Source: Phytophthora hibernalis (Eukaryota > Oomycota > Peronosporomycetes > Peronosporales > Peronosporaceae). Taken from it: a stretch of 64,000 nt of DNA. A program made the position numbers and the translations under genes. Position 1 is the first letter of the stretch. The number at the start of each line of letters is the position of its first letter. A model generated the notes under the pieces. It was not told the origin of the DNA. It did no database searches and was given only the letters and a program-made list of their open reading frames with translations. The stretch covers positions 1 through 64,000 of the forward strand of contig JAAKBF010000306.1 in assembly GCA_012656075.1 (NCBI GenBank). The letters are read 5' to 3'. Positions 33,640-44,288 of the stretch are shown here, piece by piece.

Positions 33640-35315
33640 ATGTCGGACGAGCAGACGCGCGCGATGGAGAGTCCGAGTCTGGAGCTCAAGCAGCTGGGCC
33701 GCGACACCAAGAGCCTCAAGCACAAGAGCAAGCGATCAGCGTCCAGCAAGGGCGGAGAACTCAAGCGCTCGCCGTCCGCGGCGTCTCCTGGGCGCCACCA
33801 CGCGCATAGCAAGCGCAACACCAAAGCCAATCGTGAGGACGCACTGCGGGAGCTGCTGGCCGGGAAGATTGCGGAGATCGAAGTGGGCGGCGACGAGAAC
33901 CTCGAGGCGCCTATTGATCTCACGGGTGCGACGAAATACAAAGCACACGTTTCGGGGAATAAAATACTGAAAAGGTACTGTTTGTTTGTGACAGGAATTT
34001 ACCAGGACGAGGCACTGCCTGTGCAACTCAAGGAGAAGGCGGAGGCTGTGAAGGAGGACGAGGAGATTCCGGTGGAGGAGAAGGTGGCGGAGCTCGCCAA
34101 GAATCTCAATCAGGCAGTGCGTACCCAGGCAGTTGTGGGACGCAAATGGAGACTGACGTGTGTGGAGTTTGCAGAGTGAACAATTGGGATTGATGCAGAA
34201 GAAGATCGGCGAGCTGAATGCCAAGTGCGTTCTGCTGAAGCAACGCAAAAGTGCAGGTGAGCTGTTAAGAAAAATCAGGCGTGATTTTCCTCCCTGAGCT
34301 GACGATTCTCGGGTTGCTATGTAGTGAACACGGAGCTGTTGAAGACGAACACGTCCAAGGTCAAGCTGGAGCAGCTCTGCAGGGAGCTGCAGAAGCAGAA
34401 CAAGCTCATCATGGTAAGGAGATTTGTAGCTCTTGTTCAAGCTTTAATACGAGCTCATCGTACTTTGTTGTTGTATCCAGAGCGAAAGCCGTCGTATTGC
34501 CGATGAAGAAGACCAGAAAAGGTGTGCGCGATACTGACTGAGGACTTCGTTTTTCTAACCGTTGCGTGTGGTGTGCAGGCGTGAGTTGTCGGCTCAGTTT
34601 CAGAAGACAATTGAAGAAGTGAGCTTGAAAATGGATCAGCAGGGAAAGGACTACGTGGCCTCGTTGAAGGAGAATGAAAAGTATGCGCCAAAGTACCTTC
34701 TCCCAACCAGCTACGCGATACTAACTGAAGTTTGTCTACCTTAAATGTGCATGATATTGTAGCCTCCAGCAGAAACTGAAGACGTTCCTTGAACAATATA
34801 CGGCTCGAGAAGAGCACTTCCAGCGGCAGCTCGAGGCTAAGGATTTGACAGTGCAGCTCGCCGAAACAAAGCTGCAGCACCAGGTAGAGCTGACTTCGCG
34901 CGAGGCAGAAAAGGTGAAAATTACCCTCGACAAGGCCAAAGAATTTTCCGATCGCGAGGTTCAGCTACAGGTGCAGCTCAATTCCTACTCCGAAAAGTTC
35001 GACGTCGTGCAGGAGACGCTGACGAAAAGTAACCAGATGTTCACGACATTCCGCGAGGAAATGGACAAAATGGCAAAGACAACCAAGAAACTGGAGAAGG
35101 AGAACCTTGCACTTCGGAAAAAGTGTGCTGCTTATGACAGCGGCGCAATTGCCTCTATCCAGGAGAAGGTGACAACTGCAGAGGAGATTTTGAAGCTGCA
35201 GGAGAAGCTTAAGAAGCTCGAGAGCTTGTGTCGCCACCTTCAAGCCGAGCGCAATAGTATCCGGCAGGCCCAGCAAGTGCAAACCGCTACAGCTGCTGCG
35301 ACCGAGTCGGCTTGA
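33640..35315 (+). CDS. Taxilin-family coiled-coil protein
   Basis: ATG 33640 (MSDEQTRAMESPSLELKQLG), a basic Ser-rich N-terminus, then a multi-exon coiled coil: LNQASEQLGLMQKKIGELNAKCVLLKQRKSA, NTSKVKLEQLCRELQKQNKLIM, RELSAQFQKTIEEVSLKM, and a long last exon (from about 34761) with FREEMDKMAKTTKKLEKENLALRKK and LKKLESLCRHLQAERNSI. The paired ...LE.LCR.LQ.... blocks and the FREEM.KM.K..KKLEKE block are taxilin signatures. Taxilins bind syntaxins and microtubule or ciliary machinery in animals; a role here is inferred only. At least four GT-AG introns of 60-110 bp. No frame break is needed. Confidence 0.82.
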
Positions 35316-35517
35316 AATGTGGGGAGCGTATCTGCAGGTAAGACAAGCTCTCACGTGTTCTAATGCACTGACCAGATCAATTAATAGCGGATCGATCCAC
35401 ACTTGTCGACGGTAATAGATCCCTGCATCTTGCCTCTTATGATGCGTGATCTATATTCTCCACGGTGTTGTTTTTGCGGGCTCGAGCTTAGCAGGCACTC
35501 GGTAACTGGAGAAAAAG

Positions 35518-36471
35518 ATGGCGATGAAATCATCTGCAAGCTGTGTGGGCGCCTCATCACTCGCGACTGGCAGTTCTCCATCAAGCACTACTTTCATGCA
35601 TGCGAAAAAGCGTATTGGTGGCAAGGATGCACCCGTGAGCTACTCTTTTGAGGAACGGGTATTCTGTCCAGGGGATACTGCACCCGGCAAAGCGGCGGCG
35701 AAGTTGGAGGTCGTTGAAATGCTTCGCTCGCGCATGCTTGGGGTGGAGACCCCACAATGGGATAGCTCTACTTCAAACTGGGACAACATGCAGATGAATG
35801 GGAAGTGTTACAAGAGAACCAATATCAATGCTGAGGTACGCTTCGTTTTGAGGAATGAGTGGACCCTTGCTGAAGCTAATCATGGGGTTTGCAGAGAAAT
35901 CGTGCCAACATGTTCGCGTACAACTTCCGCGCCGAAAAACTACCCCTGAAGAACCCAACAATGAAGCCTAAGTCAAACCGCTTCAATACTGGTATCCTGG
36001 AGGTGGCTCTGAAGGACGAGTACATGGGCGAAGCGTTCGGCGACGAGCGCGTGATGAAAGTATGTCTACAGGCGGATTGTTCGCAGTGTTATTGACGTGT
36101 ATTTGTTTGGTTTGCAGGGCATCGCTAAGTGCACGGAGGAGCTACCCAATCACCCAGACCTGTACGATGCCAAGGCCTGGAACCAGTCGGTCGAGATCAC
36201 CGAGACTGTTCGCAAAGAGCACGTACGTGAGAACATAGTCACCATGGTTTTCTGTCTTGAACTTTACTTGAAGTACTAATTAATTCGTGTTGGTTCGATG
36301 AAGTTTGTAGCGTTGGAGGCAGCATGCCAGACCAACAGTGACAAATGGCGGCGCAAAGTTGGCACCAAAGACAATTACAAAAGCCCAGAGCAGCTAACCA
36401 AAGAATTATCGGAGCGCAAACGTCAAGAGAAGCGGGAGCTGGTAGCTGCGAAATCTAACGAGCGTCACTAG
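35518..36471 (+). CDS. Uncharacterised protein in the flagellar-gene stretch
   Basis: Four clean exons (35518-35835, 35895-36059, 36118-36222, 36304-36471) give about 250 aa. The start AAAAAGATGGCG has a strong eukaryotic context. No family recognised. Visible: YSFEERVFCPGDTAPGKAAAKLEVVEML, a central basic segment NRANMFAYNFRAEKLPLKNPTMKPKSNRF, ILEVALKDEYMGEAFGDER, and a charged C-terminal helix LTKELSERKRQEKRELVAA. No membrane segment or signal peptide. It lies between taxilin and DNALI1, all plus strand, so a flagellar role is a reasonable guess only. An overlapping frame (35403-35651) is Cys-rich; see findings. Confidence 0.55.
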
Positions 36472-36605
36472 GAAGCAGTACATGTACAAGTAAGCGAATA
36501 ATGATGAGGTGCATTTGACGAGTCTTGAGGTTGATTTCGTGAACGGACGCGACGGTTGCTAGCAGACGGGAATTGGAGATTGGAGAAACACCGAGTATTT
36601 GCAAA

Positions 36606-37498
36606 ATGTCAACACCGACACCTCCAGAATCCCTCGTGCAATATGGAGAGCCGATCTTTACTGGTGAAACGCTAGACCCACCGAAGAGGGCGCCAGGAGC
36701 TGCCAACGCAGGTTCCTCGAATTCCATCACCGCAGCAACTGTAGTGGCAGCGGCCGCGGAATCCGCTGGGGCAGCTAATGGCAAAGGCTCCGACGGTGTT
36801 GCAAAGGTCGAGGATATCCTAAATGCCGTCTTACCACCCCAGTGCGTCACCGTTGCTATCACCACCCGATCACTTGCAATAACTTGTGCTAAACCATCGC
36901 TTCTGTTGCTTTCAGGATGTGGTCCGAGGAGAATTCGGGCTTCTGGCTTCGATACGCGTCCAGCGTTCCCTCGACTCGCTTCGACGTGCTGAAATTGCAG
37001 GAGGCACTCGATGCCAAGTTGTTGCAGCGACAAGCCCGTGAAAGCGGCATTTGTCCCGTTCGGGAGGATCTGTACTCGCAAGCTTTCGATGAGCTAATTC
37101 GTGAGGTGACACTCAACTGCCCCGAGCGAGGATTGCTGCTTCTACGCGTGCGCGACGAACTTCGACTCACTACGGACGCCTACAAGACGCTGTACGACTC
37201 GAGTTTGACTTTTGGCGTCCGGAAACAATTGCAGGCTGAAGATGGTATGGGTGACCTAGCAGAACAGATCGCCAGTCTTCAGCATGACAAGGAGGAGAGC
37301 GAAAGCAAAGTGGCCGAGCTTACCAACAAACTGGAGGTTATCGAAAAGCGAGCGGCCGAGCGTAAAGCTTTGCAGGAGAAGAAGTTCAAAGAGGAGCTAG
37401 ACTTCCTGAAGTACCAAGGACAGCATCTCGATGCATTCCTCAAGTCGGCAGGAGGTGGCACCACCAGTATTTCTGCCGGGGGTGCAGGCAGCAAGTAG
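36606..37498 (+). CDS. Axonemal inner dynein arm light chain (p28/DNALI1)
   Basis: Two exons, 36606-36841 and 36916-37498, joined as LPPQMWSEENSGFWLRYAS. The core is unmistakable: TRFDVLKLQEALDAKLLQRQARESGICPVREDLYSQAFDELIREV, then CPERGLLLLRVRDELRLTTDAYKTLYDSSL, followed by the family coiled coil. An extra Ala/Ser-rich N-terminal stretch (about 60 aa) and Gly-rich C-terminus are oomycete additions. The protein is a light chain of single-headed inner-arm dyneins on outer doublets, working in zoospore flagellar beating. It ends 146 bp from the convergent CFAP91 gene. Frame fully intact. Confidence 0.93.
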
Positions 37499-37644
37499 TC
37501 GCTAGCTGTGAAATCCGGGTACCAGATTCAAACGCAATGCGTAAGACATTGTAGTGTTGTTCTACAGTATCAGCCACGCACTAAAGACAGGTCACGATGT
37601 TAGCTAGAACCTTGATAAGCCTATTGATTAGCCTTAAACTCATT

Positions 37645-39833
37645 TCAATCAGCGTCTTCTGTTGTATCGCTGCTTCTGGGATCGGGTTTCGGTTGACTCA
37701 TCCCAGCAGCCATCTCTGTTAGCAAAGTGTGAGCTGCCGTCACATATTTTCTCTGCTCCTGAGTTACTTGACGGCGTACGTGCTGTCTTTGGACATGTGG
37801 CAGCAAGAAGCTTGCCACTAGCTCACGTACAATAGTTTCATCGCTGTCCAGTTCACTCTCCAGCTGCAACACAAGTCCATCGACACCAGTGCTGTGTACG
37901 TGTAGCTCGAGTAGCGCTTGGGCGTGAGATTGTTCGAGAGCTACCTCATCCAAGATGTCATCCACGAAGTCGCGGGATGTTTCTTGATGCACCTGCATAA
38001 CACGGCGGAATACTTCATCTTCGCGCTCACGTAAAAGGTCTTCAGCTTGTCGCCGGCCTCCTTCTTCTACCTCGCGCACACGACGCTGTTCGGCTGCCTT
38101 GATCACGAAAGCACGCATTTTAGCCACCTCTCGAGAACGATGGAGCTCTTTCGACAAGAAGTCGAGCATTTCAGAAACCACTTCGCCCTCCACACGGGTT
38201 GTTGCTGCATCTGCAACACGATCGATTGCCTCGTGTCCAGAACCTTGCGTGAGTGCGAATTCTTGGCGGCGGTGTAGAGCTAGTTGCTCGTCAGCTGCAC
38301 GCAGCTCTGAAATTAGCTCGGCACGCCTCTCCTTACCCTCGAACATCATATTTTGGACAGCTCGGCCGCGTAGTAGTTTCTGCAGTAAGCGCACTGCATC
38401 CTCAACTTCATTCTCTTGCGAATCGGCAGTATGGTCAACTGCGTAGTCAGGTGTGGGTGGACGAACTAGCGTCTGTCTCTGACTCGCTCGTCGTGAAAGT
38501 GGGCTAGCAGCATTCAGACGAGTTTTGTTATGAGCTCCAGGAGTAATATCACCAGGATTAGTGCTTTCGTTCTGATCCTTGCTTTTCTTGATGATCGACT
38601 CCATCTTCAGGAGGTGAGCCTCTATAGCTGCTTGCTTCCTTTCCTTGGCAGTGTGACCACTCTTCTCACATGGCTTGTATTTGCCCGCAGCAGGAAGTAG
38701 CATCTGCGCAGGTAAAGCACTTTCAAGCTCGCGTAAAGCATCAAGCTGTAGAAACTGCGTCTTCCCGATGCCCAATTCACGGACCTCGGTCTTGCCAGCC
38801 TTCCCGTCTCGAGTGACAGGGGCATACACTTGCGAGCTGAAGTTCGCGTATTCGGCAATGATGTCGCGACCTCTCTCCGGTCGTGACGCGCCAAATCCAC
38901 GCTCTTGTTGCCTCTGAGCTCTTTTCTTCGTCAACTTTCGCAGAGCAGCCACACGTTCTTGCTGGATACTTTCAAGCGCATTTTCTTTTTCATGAAGCAG
39001 TCGCTGGCGAACCGCTTCAAGCCGTTGCTCTGAGAGAAATGCATTCTCTTTCTCGCGTTCCGCAAGTGCTTGCTCGAGTAGAATAACACGCTGCTCGTGG
39101 AAAGCATCGATCTCCGCCTCACGGAATGCCCATTCATGGGTTTCCTGTGCTTCCAGCATTGCCTTTCGCAACAGAAAGCTCACTTCGTCGGTCATAGGAG
39201 GCAGCGACGCCTCGAAAGCTCGCTTCTTGCGATTGCGCTCCATAAGTTCCAGCTCCGCATGCCCAACTGGTAGCTGGCCCCGTGCATGACTTAGCCCAGC
39301 GAGCGTCGCTATCTCGGGTGTAAAACCAGTAGCTGTCTTCTGAACGGTGTAATCTGGTGTGTACGGGTCTGTCTGCGCCTCCGAGTCGCGATAAACAGTC
39401 TGGATACCCACTGACCGAGTGTTTCCATCAACTACATCGGCAGCAACATGGGAGGGTGTTGACAACTTCGCTTCTCGACGCTTGACTGGCGGTGCCGAGG
39501 CGGCGTATACCGGAGCAAGTAAAACTTCCGGTGGCTCCGTTTGAAGGTGTGGCAGCACTGGTCTTCGATGAAACTTGACGCGCTCGCTGCCGCTGACGAG
39601 TTCACTACCCTCAGCCGGATTCTGGTTGCTGATGGAGCTCACGGTGCTAGCAGGCTTCGAAGACGCTCGGTAGACACCCTTGCGGAACGAGCCGCCTGAC
39701 TTGGAGACCGTGTACACCGTATCTGCAGCCGACAGTGAACAGTTCGTAAGACGCCTTGCGAAATGTCCACAACGTAGACGATAAACTTACCATAGACAGG
39801 ATCAAGCGCTCGAGATGGCACGGTCCGCGACAT
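37645..39833 (-). CDS. CFAP91 (MAATS1/AAT1-like), radial spoke base protein
   Basis: Exon 1 39833-39791 (MSRTVPSRALDPVY) and one long exon 39722-37645, joined by a 68-bp intron to read DPVYDTVYTVSKSGG. Hallmarks: SVGIQTVYRDSEAQTDPYTPDY, then GQLPVGHAELELMERNRKKRAFEASLPP, HEWAFREAEIDAFHEQRV, ERGRDIIAEYANFSSQVYAP, AVRLLQKLLRGRAVQNMMFEG and FLSKELHRSREVAKMRAFV. About 705 aa, close to other CFAP91 proteins. Known role: the calmodulin- and spoke-associated complex at the base of radial spokes 2/3. The frame is intact. Convergent with DNALI1. Confidence 0.93.
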
Positions 39834-40053
39834 ATTGGCAGCAGCACGCAGGAGCTCCTAAAGATCGACTAGCCGAAGAAGTCGCTTCCCAAAAGCCGTT
39901 TCTGTGGCGGTGCCGCCCAAAAAATGGTCACTTCAGTAAACCCGGCACAAAAGAGCACGACAGCAAAATGTCCATATTCACCGCAATCATCGCGCACTAC
40001 GCATGCACTTTCAAAATGTGCACATGCACCAACTTCGTCGTTGATCTAATCTC

Positions 40054-41521
40054 TCAGGACGACACGCTCTTGGCAAACTTGAGCGCGAGCTGCTTGGAGT
40101 GGGTCACGCAGTCAGCGAGGCCAATGCCGTAAAAGCTGTTGCCACCCAGATACAGCCCCGGCGCGCTACGTACCGCCTGCTTCTCAATACGCTGCAGCGT
40201 CTGAAACCCACGTGGTACTGCGGGATTCCGTTCTTAATCGTCATAGCGCGCAAGTAGTCAGGCTCGCGCGTGATGCCGAGATGTCTGTTGAGGGCGTCCA
40301 GTGCATTGCGCTCCAACTCTCCTTGCGGCAGCGACGCCACTTGACGGAAGTGAGCGCCACCACTCATGACACTCAGACGCGTCTGCACCTTGCCTTCAGC
40401 GTTCTGCATGGGAAAAGTATTGGAGTCGAACACGACACCAAGCACTTTTCACGCTCTGCAGTAGGGATTAGATACCCAAAGCCGCCAGTAGACAGCACGT
40501 TGTCGTTGTATCCAACGTGCACCATGCCCATGTCTACAAACTTGATCTCGTTCAGAGCTTCCGCCAACCCAGGCGCCGTGTCCTTCACGGCCACGGCCAA
40601 ATAGCACGCTGGGATGGTCGAAAACACGTGTGAGGCCTTAATCGGCTCCCGATACTCCCCGGACGTGGGGTCTTTGCTCTCCACCACAAAACGGGGAGCC
40701 TTCGACGCATTATCAACACCGTGGACAGCTAGTCTCGTCACCTTTGTGTTAAGCTGCAGCTCCGCCATGGGGTCGTTCTTAGTACTGTCTGCCAGTGCAT
40801 CCATCAGCGTGCTCATGCCGTCCGTGAAGCTCACACTGACGGATTTCTCGTGCTTCTTGACAAAGGCCGACTTGGTGGAGCCGTCCAGCAGCGTGTCGTC
40901 TCCACTACTACCACCGAACAGCATGCCTTTCACCACTGACCCGTGCTTCTTCTCCAGATCCACCAGCATGGCGAAGCACGCGCGCATCGAGAGCTTCCTG
41001 ATGTCTCCACCGAAGATCCCAGACGCCATGGGGTCCAGCAGTTGCTCAGCCACCAAGGGACTGAACCTCCTGGCCATAAACTGGTACACAGACTCGTCCT
41101 CCGCCGTCCCTGGCTTGACAAACAGCTCGTGGAGTGCTGCGCGCGCCACAGGCAGCGACAGCGGCCACCGCAGCGCCTCCAGCATCGAGTCCGGCAGCTT
41201 CTCCACCTTGCCGTGGCGCAGGATGAAACGCGCGTGGGCCGCCGGGTCCACAGCCTGCATGCGGCTCTGCAGCTGCAGCTGTTCCACCAATCGCAGCATC
41301 TCGGCGCCGTTGCGCGAGGGCCGGAAGCCTCTGGGCCCTTCCTCGAACAGGAACCCGTCGCGCTTGGCTGTGTGCACCCACCCGCCAGAGACGGTGCCGG
41401 CGTCCAGCACGCGGATGCGAGTGGCATCGGCAACGGCCTTGGGCAGCGCCTGGCGCAGGAAATAGGCCAGCGTCAGACCCGAGATGCCTCCGCCCAGCAC
41501 CACCACGTCACGAACTGCCAT
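40054..41521 (-). CDS. Protoporphyrinogen IX oxidase (HemY/PPOX type)
   Basis: Catalyses oxygen-dependent six-electron oxidation of protoporphyrinogen IX to protoporphyrin IX in heme synthesis, with FAD. Start ATG 41521: VVVLGGGISGLTLAYFLR (dinucleotide-binding GxGxxG), GGWVHTAKRDGFLFEEGPRGFRPS, LLDPMASGIFGGDIRKLSMRACF, HVFSTIPACYLA, and C-terminal GLYLGGNSFYGIGLADCVTHSKQLA. Two shifts: near 40446 (A-run, restores EREKVLGVVFDS) and near 40207 (G- or T-run, restores HVGFQTLQRIEKQ). Length about 485 aa is normal. No clear mitochondrial presequence at this start. Confidence 0.9.
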
Positions 41522-41678
41522 CGTCTCCAATGAAGCTTGGAAATGTGATACTGAACGGGACAGGCTACTAGTTGGTAGAAATGCAGCGGTTCAACATAGA
41601 ATTGCGTCGGTTTTGATTGGCTAAAACGGTACCATGGTATTTTTACACCTTTTCAAGTTGAAGTGGAAGGCGCACTCT

Positions 41679-42867
41679 CTAGATGGCGCAGTCCTTGTGC
41701 GAAGACGACGCGGTCGTGCTCGACTGGGTGATGGACGTCGTGTCGTCCTCCGCCTCATCGTCCGAAGAAGCGTCCACGTCCGAGGTGGTCGCGTCCTGGG
41801 TCGCGTCGTCCGAAGTAGTGGCGTCGCCAGCGGACGTCACCACGCCGTTGCCGGTCGTCGAGGAGCTGGAAGCGTCCACCGCCGTGATGGTGGCCGCGTT
41901 GCTGCCGTCGAAGGAGGACGTCGAGTTGTCGAACTGGGCGGCGATGTCGTCCTTGAGGACGCCCTCCTGCGTGAAGAGGCCGAAGTAGGCCTCCACCGTC
42001 TCGTTGGCCTCGAGCGTGGCCAGCTTCCAGGGCTCGTCGAAGGCCGAGAAGTAGAAGTACATGAGGTTCTTCTCGGCCGCGAGCGTGTAGAAGTCGTAGA
42101 AGAACTTGGCGGCGTTGGCGGCCGTGGCGGGGCTGGCAGCCGCGTCCGTGCCGTCCGAGGCCCAGCCGGTCTCGCCCACGACCACCTCCTTGCTGTACGC
42201 GCTGGCAGTGTCCACGAGCGCCGAGAAGCGCGTGTAGAAGAAGTCGGCGGCGCCGTCCACATCCACTTTCTCCCAGAAGGGAAGTAGTTGGCCGACACGT
42301 AGTCCACAGCCTCGATCATGGACGGGTAGGCCGAGTACGTGTCGCCGATGTCGGCGATCGTGAGCGGGATGCTGGCGGCGCCCGCGTTGGCCTTGCACAA
42401 CATGCGGATCTCCTCCAGGTACGCGATGGCATCGGCGGCCGTCACGTCGCCGCGGTACACGGCCTCACTGCCGACGTGGATGCCCACGATGTTGTCGGTC
42501 AGGACGAGGCCCGTGTCCAGCAGCGTCTGGAACGCCGCCTTCTCCGCCTCGAAGCTGGACGCGGCCGAGTCCACCCACAGGCCCAACTCGACCTTGAGAC
42601 CGGCCTCGATGGCCGCGGGCACCACAGCAGTGGCCTGGTCGCAGTCCGTGAGCGAGTAGAGGCGGATGGTGTCGGTCACGCCCTTGAGCGTGGTTAGCTC
42701 GGCGGAGATCTGCGTGGCAGGCTTGCACTGACGTCGGCCGTGGCCCAGTCCGGGCCGGCGCGGATGTTGTAGTTGATACCCGCGCACTTGAAGCTGCCGG
42801 CGTCGGCGAATTCGAAGGTGGCGGCGGCCATGGCCAGCGCGGAGGTCGTTTGCAGCACGTTCACCAT
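41679..42867 (-). CDS. Secreted GH17 beta-1,3-glucanase, copy 1
   Basis: Start ATG 42867, with a hydrophobic leader (MVNVLQTTSALAMAAATFEFADAG). Then CAGINYNIRAGPDWA, SAELTTLKGVTDTIRLYSLTDCDQATAVVPAA, HVGSEAVYRGD (acid/base Glu), IADIGDTYSAYPSMIEAVDYVSANYFP, WEKVDVDGAADFFYTRF, EVVVGETGWASDG (nucleophile Glu) and FDEPWK. A Ser/Thr/Asp-rich tail (about 90 aa) ends at KDCAI. Breaks at about 42731 and 42280 (TTCCC, one C short). Such enzymes cut or remodel beta-1,3-glucan, in the oomycete's own wall or in plant callose. Tandem with a second copy 1.4 kb away. Confidence 0.85.
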
Positions 42868-43986
42868 TGTTGTCGGGTGTCGAGGGTTGTTGTCGGGGAT
42901 ACTCTTATGCAGAAGATAGCAGTTTAGGAAATGAGCATCGGAGACAGGAAGGGGGCGAGCTCATGTAGCAGGACGAGCATAGGCCAAGGCTCGACGACAA
43001 CCGCGCGCCAGTGCCATCTGGATCGCGTGTCAGCGCCACGACAGGACGCTGGCTGAAGCGCCGGCAAAGCAAAGCAGCGAAACCTGTCAGTCTCGATGTC
43101 ACGTCAGCGGCTGCTGCGACCGGGATTTGAGCGAGCACATTTACAAATGTATTTGGTGACAGGAACGACCATTCTCACCTCTCTGTAGTCGAGTCGGAGC
43201 GAGTGCGTGCGCGTTCGGTGGCGCCGTCGTTGCGGGCAAGGCACGCTTGATTTTCGCACACTACCGGTAGAGTTTGGTGCTCGCTTGTCGCTCTTCGAAC
43301 AGACGACTATCGCGTGTCGAAAGCAGCCAAGTCCTGCCGCAGCTGGTCACCGTCGCGAGTGCGGAGAGCCCTACATGTAGTGTACATGCAGCTGGCAGCC
43401 ACGACGAGCACACTGCGTGCGCAGAGCTCCGCCGTCCAGCGGCCTATAGCCACGGCTTCAACGTGGACACGGCGTTACATGTACTTCGCACGGTGCAAGC
43501 AGAGCCTGGAGAGCGAGCTCTATAGAGTTTGATGCAAGATAGCGAAGGAAAGCAAGCGTTCATTTGCAACGCATGCGCCAAATTGTGTTGTCAGGCGTCA
43601 GGAACGCGAAACATAAAATAGCAACACGGACACCACACCAAGCGCAGTGTTCGTGTTCCCTATTTTATTTATTTTTGCGTGACACCACAGCGTGGTGATC
43701 ACGCTTGACGACGGAGCAGCCTCCTCAAATACCGGTATGTAGCGCAGTCCTTGTTGGCGGCACCTGTCGTCGGTCGGCGATGTCAGTCTCAGCGTTGTGG
43801 ACCACAACTTGTGGTCTCCGGTCTCCCAGCAGTTCGATCGCTGTCTCCGTCATTTATGTACCTGAAATACTTTGATGAGAAGAATGTGGCAGCTTTCGCC
43901 GGCAACACGACGTCCCTGGAATGACAAGAGGGGGCATTTACCCAATCTGCTCCTTCCATCTCAGTACTCAAGAGTGCAAGATTATT
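42868..43986. other. Long intergenic region
   Basis: About 1.1 kb upstream of GH17 copy 1. Contains TACCGGTA at 43262 and 43730 and TACATGTA at 43372 and 43476. No gene is supported. It ends at a short signal-peptide-like ORF. Confidence 0.4.
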
Positions 43987-44222
43987 CACAGGGTCATCTC
44001 AATCCTCGCAGCCGCCGTACTCGCAGCCAGCTCCGCCAATGCGGTGGCCTTCAACCCCGGGTACCAACTGCAACACCCACGCCGGATATAATACTGTGGA
44101 CCAGACCTCCGACGAGGCAAGCAATGCAATGCTGTTCGAGAACACAAATCGATATTTTGACAGTCGAGCCGCGATGGATTTCTATCAACTCTTTGTCGTC
44201 TATCATCGGCGACAGCCTCTGA
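43987..44222 (+). pseudogene. Fragment of a possible small secreted protein
   Basis: In plus frame HRVISILAAAVLAASSANAVAFNPG looks like a signal peptide with an ANA cleavage site, but has no ATG. After a shift near 44060 the reading NTHAGYNTVDQTSDEASNAMLFENTNRYFDSRAAMDFYQL continues. No family recognised. It could be the broken N-terminus of a secreted protein, or chance. Confidence 0.25.
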
Positions 44223-44288
44223 AAACTATTGATAGACTTCCGCTGGAAGTGTGCATGTTGTATATTACAATATACGAGCGTGCTGATC

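Noticed and set aside
33558..35402. Minus-strand Leu/Ser-rich ORFs opposite taxilin
   Set aside because: Shadows of a coiled-coil gene; apparent leucine richness is the complement of Glu/Lys codons.
40614..41533. Plus-strand ORFs of 196 and 283 codons
   Set aside because: Antisense shadows of protoporphyrinogen oxidase.
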